From Clostridia bacterium (GTDB lineage Bacteria > Bacillota_A > Clostridia > Oscillospirales > CAG-382), in contig JAGAAM010000190.1 in the NCBI GenBank assembly GCA_017615235.1, positions 1 to 6,577 of the forward strand: 6,577 nt of DNA. Direction: 5' to 3'. The translations under genes and the position numbers were made by a program. Shown here one piece after another: positions 1 through 5,320 of this stretch (positions are counted from its first letter, which is position 1; each line of letters opens with the position of its first letter). The notes under the pieces are model-generated. The model was not told the DNA's origin and did not search any database. It was given only the letters and a program-made list of their open reading frames with translations.

Positions 1-1257
1 GATTGTTATAGCGCGGAACAGGTGTTCCATTCCGTTCTGCGCCCTGTCGATGTCGCTTGTCTGAAGCGTCGCGACGGCTTCGCCTTCTTCGACTCTGTCG
101 CCGACGCGCTTGTGGAATATGATGCCCGCGGAATGATCGACGGGAGCGCCGACGACGTCGCGCCCTGCGCCTAATACGGAGGCGGCTCTGCCGGCTTCCA
201 TCGCGTCAAGCCCGGTGATATAACCGCTCTTGTCGGCGGCGAGTATCGCGCTGACGTTGCTTTCCTCAAACAGCGAGGTATCGTAGATATATCGTCTGTC
301 GCCGCCGAGCGCTTCGACAAGGTCGGCGAGTTTTTCTTTCGCTTTGCCGTTATAGATCGTGTCTTCCGCGATCTTGCAGCATTCTTCGTATTCCGCGACG
401 TTCGCGGCGTAAAGCACGTTTGCCGAAAGGGTAAGACAGAGGTCGGTAAGATCCTCGTCGCCGGAGCCGTCGAGCACCCGGATCGCCTCGATCATCTCGA
501 CGCTGTTGCCGACCGCGCGTCCCAAAGGCGCCGACATATCGGTTATCAGAGCGACGGTCTTTTTGCTTTCCTGCGCGCCTATGCGGACCATAAGCCTTGC
601 GAGTTCCTCGGCTTCCGATAACGTGCGGCAGAACGATCCGCTTCCGCATTTCACGTCAAGGACGATACATTCGCTGCCGGAGGCGAGCTTTTTGCTCATT
701 ATGCTCGAAGCGATCAGCGGAATGCTGTTCGCGGTAGAAGTGACGTCGCGGATCGCGAACATACGCCCTTCCGCAGGGGCGAGAAGCCGGCTTTGTCCGG
801 CGATGCAGAATCCGATATCCTCGACGGTCTTTTTGAACTTTTCGGCGCTTATCTCGGTATCGACGCCCTTGCAGGCTTCGAGCTTGTCAAGCGTGCCGCC
901 GGTAAACCCGAGTCCGCGTCCCGCCATTTTGGGCATATATACTCCGCGGTTCGTTGCGGCAACTATCGGGCCTACGATAAGCGAGGTCTTGTCGCCGACG
1001 CCGCCGGTGCTGTGCTTGTCGACAAGTTTGCCTTTTATGCCGGGGAATTCGGCTTTTCTGCCGCTGTCAGCCATATATTCGGTAAGTATCAGAGTCTCTT
1101 CCTCCGACATCCCTTTGAACCATACCGCCATAAGAAAGGCGGAGGTCTGGTAATCGGGTATACTTCCGTCGGTGACTCCGCGCACGAAGAACGCGATCTC
1201 CTCTTCGGATAACTCGCGCCCGGACTGTTTTGCCTGGATGATCTCACTCATTTTCAT
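1..1257 (-). CDS. pdp: Pyrimidine-nucleoside phosphorylase (thymidine phosphorylase family), 3' end cut by window edge
   Basis: Cytoplasmic salvage enzyme that splits thymidine, uridine or deoxyuridine with phosphate into base plus (deoxy)ribose-1-phosphate. The reading frame is open from ATG 1257 to base 1 (419 codons). The ATG has AAGGAG 9 nt upstream; a second ATG two codons later is less well spaced. The N-terminal helical domain begins MKMSEIIQAK. The phosphate-binding loop DKHSTGGVGD is at 80-89 and the family signature AGRGLGFTGGTLDKLE at 112-127. The base-binding segment has Arg170, Ser185 and Lys189, equivalent to E. coli Arg171, Ser186 and Lys190. The C-terminal PYNP_C domain (about 345-419) shows LGAGR, VDHSAGI and KRVGDRVEEGE. 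Relatives are about 433-440 residues, so roughly 15 are missing beyond the edge. Oddities are Phe167 where the substrate-binding Tyr (E. coli Tyr168) is usual, and Ala112 where Ser is usual. It follows deoB by 30 nt, so an operon is likely. Telling pdp from deoA by specificity is not possible here. Confidence 0.93.
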   Translation of the reverse strand, partial: MKMSEIIQAKQSGRELSEEEIAFFVRGVTDGSIPDYQTSAFLMAVWFKGMSEEETLILTEYMADSGRKAEFPGIKGKLVDKHSTGGVGDKTSLIVGPIVAATNRGVYMPKMAGRGLGFTGGTLDKLEACKGVDTEISAEKFKKTVEDIGFCIAGQSRLLAPAEGRMFAIRDVTSTANSIPLIASSIMSKKLASGSECIVLDVKCGSGSFCRTLSEAEELARLMVRIGAQESKKTVALITDMSAPLGRAVGNSVEMIEAIRVLDGSGDEDLTDLCLTLSANVLYAANVAEYEECCKIAEDTIYNGKAKEKLADLVEALGGDRRYIYDTSLFEESNVSAILAADKSGYITGLDAMEAGRAASVLGAGRDVVGAPVDHSAGIIFHKRVGDRVEEGEAVATLQTSDIDRAQNGMEHLFRAITI

Positions 1258-1287
1258 AGCGGTCAACTCCTTTTTTAGGGGTGTCGG

Positions 1288-2448
1288 TCAGATATCGAGT
1301 ATTTCGGCTTGAAAACCTTCAACGCCGAAATTGCGGCAGATAGTCTCCGCAATGCAGTCAAATCCCTTTTTGGTGCCGAGGTATTTACCGTCGGTACGGT
1401 TCGATTTGATAAGTATCGGAATATTCTCGCGGGTGTGGTCGGTGCCTTTGAAACCGGGATCGCATCCGTGATCGGCGGTTATCATCAAAAGGTCGTCTTC
1501 CCGCATATTCTTTAAAAATTTGCCCAAAGTGACGTCAAAATGCTCTAAAGCGTTCGCGTAGCCGTCAATATCGTTGCGGTGACCGTAAACCATATCGAAA
1601 TCGACGAGGTTGACAAAGCAAAGCCCGTTAAAATCGCGTTCCTGCATCGCAAGCAACGCTTCCTCGCCTTCGGGGTTGTGCCTGGCCTTGATCGCCTCGG
1701 TCACTCCGCGCCCGGCAAAGACGTCTTTTATCTTGCCGACCGAAATCACGTCGAATCCCGCGGCTTTAAGCCTGTCGAGCATCGTTTCGCCGTGTGGCTC
1801 AAGCGAGTAATCGTGGCGGTTCTCAGTGCGGTAAAAACCGTTCTCACCGGTCCTGAACGGACGTGCGATGATCCTTCCCACCGCGTGTTTCCCGACGCAG
1901 ACTTCGTTCCGCGTGATCTCGCATATTTCATAAAGCTGTTCGACAGGGATGATCTCCTCGTGCGCGGCGATCTGGAAAACGCTGTCGGCGGAGGTGTAAA
2001 CGATCGGGAAACCGGTCTTTATATGCTCCCCGCCGTAATCCTTTATTACTTCGGTGCCGGAATAGGGAAGATTGCAAAGATAACCTTTGCACCCCGTCTT
2101 TTTAAGAAAAGTCTTTAATAGTTCATCGGGAAAGCCGTTTGGATAAGTCGGCTGCGGCTTTGGTGAAATAACTCCCGCGATCTCCCAGTGACCGACCGTC
2201 GTATCCTTGCCGCGGCTTTTTTCGCAAGCGGAGGCGAAGTCGCCGGTAACGGGAGATCCTTCATCCGAAAGCCCTTTTGTTTCCGGAAGGGAAAACAGCC
2301 CGAGTGAAGCGAGGTTGGGCAATGCTGGTGAAGCGTTCATCACGCTTTTCAGCGTGAAAGCGCCCTCGTCGCCGAAATCCGCGGCGTCCGGCGCATTGCC
2401 GATACCGCAGCTGTCGAGAACGACGAGAAAAACGCGCCTGTATTCCAT
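1288..2448 (-). CDS. deoB: Phosphopentomutase DeoB
   Basis: Interconverts (deoxy)ribose-1-phosphate and (deoxy)ribose-5-phosphate in the cytoplasm, using two Mn2+ ions; it belongs to the alkaline phosphatase superfamily. The product is 386 residues, the normal family length (B. cereus enzyme about 394). By alignment from memory with the B. cereus enzyme, all metal and catalytic positions are present: Asp12 in LDSCGIG, the phospho-accepting Thr83 in GKDTTVGHWE, Asp155 in YTSADSVFQ, Asp285 and His290 in NLVDFDMVYGH, Asp326-His327 in TADHG, and His338 in GTDHTREN. The cap domain (about 95-215) carries GRIIARPF and NRHDYS, typical of DeoB rather than of phosphoglycerate mutase. ATG 2448 has a strong GGAGGTG site about 8 nt upstream. 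The gene has its own promoter and leads into the nucleoside phosphorylase whose product it consumes. DHGCDP replaces the more common DHGNDP, a minor change. Confidence 0.97.
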   Translation of the reverse strand: MEYRRVFLVVLDSCGIGNAPDAADFGDEGAFTLKSVMNASPALPNLASLGLFSLPETKGLSDEGSPVTGDFASACEKSRGKDTTVGHWEIAGVISPKPQPTYPNGFPDELLKTFLKKTGCKGYLCNLPYSGTEVIKDYGGEHIKTGFPIVYTSADSVFQIAAHEEIIPVEQLYEICEITRNEVCVGKHAVGRIIARPFRTGENGFYRTENRHDYSLEPHGETMLDRLKAAGFDVISVGKIKDVFAGRGVTEAIKARHNPEGEEALLAMQERDFNGLCFVNLVDFDMVYGHRNDIDGYANALEHFDVTLGKFLKNMREDDLLMITADHGCDPGFKGTDHTRENIPILIKSNRTDGKYLGTKKGFDCIAETICRNFGVEGFQAEILDI

Positions 2449-2468
2449 TTCGCCTCACCTCCCGGTAA

Positions 2469-2483
2469 TTGATATATTATCAA
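2469..2483. repeat. Perfect inverted repeat over the deoB -10 region (candidate operator)
   Basis: TTGATA-TAT-TATCAA is a perfect 6-bp dyad with a 3-bp centre, covering the whole -10 element and reaching to just upstream of the predicted start site. Its position is right for a repressor that blocks RNA polymerase, and deo operons are commonly repressed by DeoR- or CytR-type proteins responding to sugar phosphates or nucleosides. No regulator gene is in view. In AT-rich DNA a 6-bp dyad can occur by chance. Confidence 0.35.
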
Positions 2484-2502
2484 ATAAAGGCGATAAAGTC
2501 AA
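2474..2502 (-). promoter_or_regulatory. Probable sigma-A promoter of deoB–pdp
   Basis: Reading the minus strand, TTGACT (2502-2497, 5/6 match to the -35) is followed by a 17-nt spacer and TAATAT (2479-2474), which is preceded by TGA, an extended -10 pattern. An alternative -10, GATAAT, overlaps it with a 15-nt spacer. The start site would fall near 2467, giving a leader of about 20 nt with little beyond the ribosome binding site. It lies just past the pnp terminator, as expected for a new transcription unit. Confidence 0.65.
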
Positions 2503-2516
2503 TATAAAACAATATC

Positions 2517-2550
2517 AAAAGCGCTTTCGGAACGATCCAAAAGCGCTTTT
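2517..2550 (-). terminator. Intrinsic terminator of pnp
   Basis: Minus-strand RNA downstream of the pnp stop forms a 14-bp stem (2550-2537 with 2530-2517) around a 6-nt loop, built on AAAAGCGCTTT. One pair is a G·U wobble (2528/2539) in minus-strand RNA but a C/A mismatch in plus-strand RNA, which fits use in the minus direction. The stem ends in UUUU, then GAUAUUGUUUUAU. It starts 15 nt after the stop codon and precedes the deoB promoter. Confidence 0.88.
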
Positions 2551-2565
2551 TGCGGCTATTGTTGA

Positions 2566-4671
2566 TTATTCGTCGTCTTCGACAACGTCAAGCGCGTCTT
2601 TGCGGGAAAGATTGAGCCTGCCCTTGTCGTCGATCTCCGAAACGATGACTTTGATCGTGTCGCCGATGGAAACGACGTCCTCGACCTTGTTCACGCGCTT
2701 CTTGTCAAGCTGGGAGATGTGGACGAGTCCTTCTTTGCCGGGAGCGATCTCGACGAACGCGCCGAAGTTCATTATCCTGGTAACGGTGCCGTAGAAGATC
2801 TCGCCGGGTTCGGGGTCTTTCGCGATAGCTTCGATGACCTTTAACGCCTTGTAAGCGTTTTCCTTGTTGACAGCGGCGATGAATACGGAGCCGTCGTCCT
2901 CGATGTCGATCTTGCAGTCGTTGTCGGCGCAGATCTTCTGGATGACCTTGCCGCCGGAGCCGATGACTTCGCGGATCTTATCGGGATCGATCTTCGTGGA
3001 GATCATCTTCGGAGCGTACTTCGAAACATCGCTTCTCGGTTCCGCGATGACGGGTTTGATGATGTCGTCGAGTATATAATTCCTGCCCTTGTGGGTGGTT
3101 TCAAGCGCGTTTTTGATTATCTCGGGGGTAAGACCGTCGATCTTGAGGTCCATCTGGATGGAGGTGATGCCCTTCTTGGTACCGGCGACCTTGAAGTCCA
3201 TATCGCCGAAGAAGTCTTCAAGACCCTGGATGTCGATCATGGTCATCCAGCGTTCGCCTTCGGTGATAAGACCGCAGGAGATACCGGCGACGGGAGCCTT
3301 TATCGGCACGCCGGCGTCCATGAGTGCGAGCGTCGAACCGCAGACAGAAGCCTGGGAGGTCGAACCGTTGGAGGAAACGACTTCGCTGACGAGACGGATC
3401 GCATAGGGGAATTCCTCGACAGAGGGAAGTACCGGAACGAGCGAACGTTCAGCCAACGCGCCGTGTCCGATCTCGCGCCTGCCGGGCGAACGGGAGGATT
3501 TTGCTTCGCCTACGGAATAGCCGGGCATATTGTAGTGGTGCATATAACGCTTGGTCTCCTGACCGTCGATGCCGTCGAGAAGCTGTTCTTCGCTTACGGG
3601 AGCGAGCGTCGCGATGGTCATGACCTGGGTCTGACCCCTGGTAAAGAGTCCCGAACCGTGGGTACGGGGAAGGATGCCTACTTCGGCGGCGAGAGGACGG
3701 ATCTGATCCATTCTTCTGCCGTCGACGCGCTTCTGCTCGTCTAAAAGCCAGCGGCGGACGATCTTTTTCTGGAGTTTATACAGGCATTCGTCGATCATAG
3801 CCTTGCTGTCGGGATAATCCTCGGCAAGTTCTTCGTAAACGCGCTCGTAGATGGGCTGTAAAGCGGCGTCGCGAATACGTTTGTCGTCGGTATCGAGGGC
3901 GGCTTTGACGTCCTCGGCGACCATCGCCTCGATCCTGTCGAACATATCGTGATCGACCTCGAAAGCGGGGTATTCGAACTTGGGTTTGCCGATAGCGGCT
4001 TTGATCTCGTTGATGAAATCGGTGAGAGGCTTGATGACCTCGTGCGCTTTCATGATGGCTTCGAACATCGTGTCGTCGTCGACTTCGTTCGCGCCTGCTT
4101 CGATCATGACGACCTTTTCCTTGGTGCCTGCGACGGTGAGCTCGAGATCGCTCTTCGCACGCTGAGCTTCAGTCGGGTTGATGACGATCTTGCCGTCAAC
4201 GAGTCCGACGAAAACGCCGGCGATCGGGCCGTTCCACGGAATGTTGGAGATCGAAATCGCGATCGAAGCGCCGATCATCGCAGAAATTTCCGGCGAGCAA
4301 TCGGGATCGACGGACATAACGGTAAGCGAAATTACGACGTCGTTGCGGAGGTCCTTCGGGAAGAGGGGACGGATAGGCCTGTCGATCACGCGGGACGCGA
4401 GTATCGCGTGCTCGGTCGGCCTGCCTTCGCGGCGGTTCCAGCTTCCGGGGATCTTGCCGGCGGCGTAAAGCCTTTCTTCATAATCGACCGCGAGGGGAAG
4501 GAAGTCGATCCCGTCACGCGGGGCGGGGGACATGGTGGCGTTTGCAAGGACGGCGGTCTCGCCGTATCTTACCAGGCAGGAGCCGCCTGCCAGCTGGGCG
4601 AGCTTGCCGGTCTCGATGACTAACGGTCTGCCTGCCAGTTCATAACTGAACTTTCTGTAGTTCTCAAACAT
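2566..4671 (-). CDS. pnp: Polynucleotide phosphorylase (PNPase)
   Basis: Phosphate-dependent 3'-5' exoribonuclease, trimeric, a core enzyme of mRNA turnover. I choose ATG 4671 (701 aa, starting MFENYRKFSY), with AAAGGA 9 nt upstream. The frame also reads up to a TTG at 4695, but that would place the Shine-Dalgarno inside the coding region. Domains in order are RNase PH 1 (about 10-140), a helical linker (about 240-310), and RNase PH 2 (about 315-545). PH 2 has catalytic Asp486, Asp492 and Lys494 in LEDFFGDMDFK, the same numbers as in E. coli. These are followed by a KH domain with the GSGG loop at 571-574 and an S1 domain (about 624-692, GEIFYGTV...NFGAFVEI). The tail is acidic (DVVEDDE). The E. 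coli FFRR RNA-contact loop reads WNRR here (78-81). It lies downstream of rpsO, the conserved order, and probably shares its promoter because none is evident in the spacer. Confidence 0.98.
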   Translation of the reverse strand: MFENYRKFSYELAGRPLVIETGKLAQLAGGSCLVRYGETAVLANATMSPAPRDGIDFLPLAVDYEERLYAAGKIPGSWNRREGRPTEHAILASRVIDRPIRPLFPKDLRNDVVISLTVMSVDPDCSPEISAMIGASIAISISNIPWNGPIAGVFVGLVDGKIVINPTEAQRAKSDLELTVAGTKEKVVMIEAGANEVDDDTMFEAIMKAHEVIKPLTDFINEIKAAIGKPKFEYPAFEVDHDMFDRIEAMVAEDVKAALDTDDKRIRDAALQPIYERVYEELAEDYPDSKAMIDECLYKLQKKIVRRWLLDEQKRVDGRRMDQIRPLAAEVGILPRTHGSGLFTRGQTQVMTIATLAPVSEEQLLDGIDGQETKRYMHHYNMPGYSVGEAKSSRSPGRREIGHGALAERSLVPVLPSVEEFPYAIRLVSEVVSSNGSTSQASVCGSTLALMDAGVPIKAPVAGISCGLITEGERWMTMIDIQGLEDFFGDMDFKVAGTKKGITSIQMDLKIDGLTPEIIKNALETTHKGRNYILDDIIKPVIAEPRSDVSKYAPKMISTKIDPDKIREVIGSGGKVIQKICADNDCKIDIEDDGSVFIAAVNKENAYKALKVIEAIAKDPEPGEIFYGTVTRIMNFGAFVEIAPGKEGLVHISQLDKKRVNKVEDVVSIGDTIKVIVSEIDDKGRLNLSRKDALDVVEDDE

Positions 4672-4805
4672 TTTCTTGATTCCTTTCGTTTTCAATATTT
4701 GAAAGGAGTCGGGATGAGTTTAACACTTAACTTCAGATCGGAACTCTTCCGGTGCAAAGTTAACTGCTAAACCATCCTTCTTCCTTTGCATTTCGGTATT
4801 CGCAA
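4672..4805 (-). promoter_or_regulatory. Structured 5' leader / intergenic region upstream of pnp
   Basis: Between the large rpsO-distal hairpin and pnp, several local inverted repeats follow one another in minus-strand RNA. They are TGCAAAG/CTTTGCA (4790-4784 with 4759-4753, 24-nt loop), CGGAA-GAG-TTCCG (4751-4739), AGTTAA-GTG-TTAAACT with one bulged A (4732-4717), and the ribosome-binding-site hairpin 4707-4681. I find no convincing -35/-10 pair here. In E. coli the rpsO–pnp spacer holds an attenuator and an RNase III-cleaved stem through which PNPase limits its own synthesis. A similar role here is inference from position, not sequence homology. Confidence 0.45.
4681..4707 (-). promoter_or_regulatory. 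Hairpin occluding the pnp Shine-Dalgarno
   Basis: In minus-strand RNA, TCCTTTC (4707-4701) is fully complementary to GAAAGGA (4687-4681), which contains the pnp ribosome binding site. The stem is 7 bp with a 13-nt loop. The overlapping dyad TTTCAA-ATA-TTGAAA (4704-4690) uses part of the same upstream arm and would leave the binding site free. The two folds exclude each other. Confidence 0.45.
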
Positions 4806-4839
4806 CACAAGCAATGCGGAAAAGACCGCATTGCTTGTG
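4806..4839 (-). other. Perfect 14-bp stem-loop between rpsO and pnp (processing site or attenuator candidate)
   Basis: CACAAGCAATGCGG (4806-4819) and its exact complement (4826-4839) enclose a 6-nt loop. The stem begins 11 nt after the rpsO stop codon. On neither strand is it followed by a run of T: minus-strand RNA continues UUGCGAAUACC. It is therefore not a canonical intrinsic terminator. A stable uninterrupted duplex here fits an RNase III cleavage site, a 3' stabiliser of the rpsO message, or a weak attenuator that lets some transcription through to pnp. Confidence 0.7.
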
Positions 4840-4850
4840 AAACGCTGCTG

Positions 4851-5117
4851 TTATTTCCTTATTCCGAGGCGCTCGATGACCGAACGGTAACGCTCGATAT
4901 CGTTCTTCTGGAGATAATTAAGGAATTTTCTTCTCTTGCCGATCATCTGCTGCATGCCGCGGCGGGAGTGGTTGTCCTTCGGGTTGGCTTTGAGATGCTC
5001 GGTAAGTTCGGCTATGCGCCTGGAAAGAATGGCGATCTGGACTTCGGGAGATCCGGTGTCGCCTTCGTGAACGGCGTATTCCTTGATGAGCTGCTGTTTG
5101 GTTTCTTTTGCGATCAT
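4851..5117 (-). CDS. rpsO: 30S ribosomal protein S15
   Basis: Primary 16S rRNA-binding protein of the 30S platform; it binds the three-way junction of the central domain. In several bacteria it also represses its own mRNA by binding the leader. The product is 88 residues, matching the family's usual 88-89. Conserved features are [14 protein letters not shown] (19-32), His41, Asp48 and Ser51 of the RNA-binding face, and [20 protein letters not shown] (50-69), ending in RLGIRK. The usual DHHSRR reads DNHSRR here. ATG 5117 has AAAGGTG 7 nt upstream. The gene has its own strong promoter and a long structured leader, and is followed by pnp 179 nt downstream, the order seen in E. coli and many Firmicutes. 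Confidence 0.98.
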   Translation of the reverse strand: MIAKETKQQLIKEYAVHEGDTGSPEVQIAILSRRIAELTEHLKANPKDNHSRRGMQQMIGKRRKFLNYLQKNDIERYRSVIERLGIRK

Positions 5118-5140
5118 TGTTTTTCACCTTTCGATAAATA

Positions 5141-5237
5141 TTTTACGGGTAAAACCGGGCAAACGGTTTGGTGAAGCACGGGCGATACGCCCGCCGAACC
5201 TGTAAACTCGGCAATCCCGCGGATGCGGTGTCCGCAT
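5141..5237 (-). promoter_or_regulatory. Structured rpsO leader (candidate S15 autoregulatory RNA)
   Basis: The transcript between the predicted start (about 5239) and ATG 5117 can fold into successive hairpins: ATGCGG-ACA-CCGCAT (5237-5223), GCCGA/TCGGC with a 10-nt loop (5212-5193), CGGGCG-TAT-CGCCCG (5193-5179, plus a G·U pair), and AAACCG/CGGTTT with a 6-nt loop (5169-5152). Two alternatives compete: GCGGA/TCCGC with the first, and TTTTA-CCCG-TAAAA (5154-5141) with the last, just upstream of the Shine-Dalgarno. S15 leaders in E. coli, Geobacillus, Thermus and Rhizobium are known autoregulatory RNAs with unrelated folds. That this one binds S15 is inference. Confidence 0.5.
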
Positions 5238-5245
5238 GCCAAAAT

Positions 5246-5274
5246 AATATAACACAAATTATTCGGTTTGTAAA
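5246..5274 (-). promoter_or_regulatory. Strong promoter of rpsO(–pnp)
   Basis: On the minus strand, TTTACA (5274-5269, 5/6) and TATATT (5251-5246, 5/6) are separated by exactly 17 nt. The -10 is preceded by TGT, an extended -10 motif. This is the best promoter in the window and suits a ribosomal protein gene. The predicted start is about 5239, giving a leader of roughly 120 nt. Confidence 0.8.
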
Positions 5275-5304
5275 CCCCTTTTTGAAAGTTTTTTCCGAAT
5301 TATT
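5257..5304. repeat. Imperfect 10-bp inverted repeat flanking the rpsO -35
   Basis: AATTATTCGG (5257-5266) and CCGAATTATT (5295-5304) are inverted copies with 9 of 10 positions matching, 28 bp apart. One arm lies in the spacer between -10 and -35; the other lies near the end of the transporter gene. As RNA from the upstream gene it could form a loose stem, but with a 28-nt loop it is a poor terminator. I see no better terminator after the transporter. Confidence 0.35.
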
Positions 5305-5320
5305 AAATTAATTATGTAAA

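Noticed and set aside
350..649. 99-codon minus-strand frame overlapping the phosphorylase.
   Set aside because: Wrong frame relative to the conserved protein, and its Arg-rich translation is typical of a frame-shifted reading of GC-rich sequence.
506..1212. Long plus-strand open frames opposite the phosphorylase gene (506-1153 and 793-1212).
   Set aside because: They mirror the real minus-strand gene, give low-complexity Ser/Pro- or Gly-rich translations with no family motif, and have no convincing ribosome binding site.
1579..2118. 179-codon plus-strand frame inside deoB.
   Set aside because: Antisense to catalytic regions of DeoB, with no recognisable domain.
2517..2550. The pnp terminator hairpin read as a plus-strand terminator.
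   Set aside because: In plus-strand RNA the stem has a C/A mismatch that is a G·U pair in minus-strand RNA, and no plus-strand gene precedes it.
3091..4623. Long plus-strand open frames opposite pnp (3091-3744 and 3949-4623).
   Set aside because: They lie wholly inside a gene with full domain conservation. Their openness follows from its GC-rich codon use.
4672..4695. Upstream TTG start for pnp, adding eight residues.
   Set aside because: The AAAGGA Shine-Dalgarno lies inside this extension, correctly spaced for ATG 4671, and the family normally begins at that Met.
4672..4805. A separate promoter for pnp in the rpsO–pnp spacer.
   Set aside because: Candidates such as TTGCGA or TTGCAC lack a credible -10 at 16-18 nt, so no call is made.
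4918..5127. 69-codon minus-strand frame overlapping rpsO.
   Set aside because: A frame-shifted shadow of S15 with an Arg/Gln/His-rich composition.
5301..5316. AATTATTAAATTAATT-type AT palindrome after the exporter gene, considered as a terminator or protein site.
   Set aside because: Pure A/T with only about 5 pairs and no following U-run; easily chance in an AT-rich spacer.
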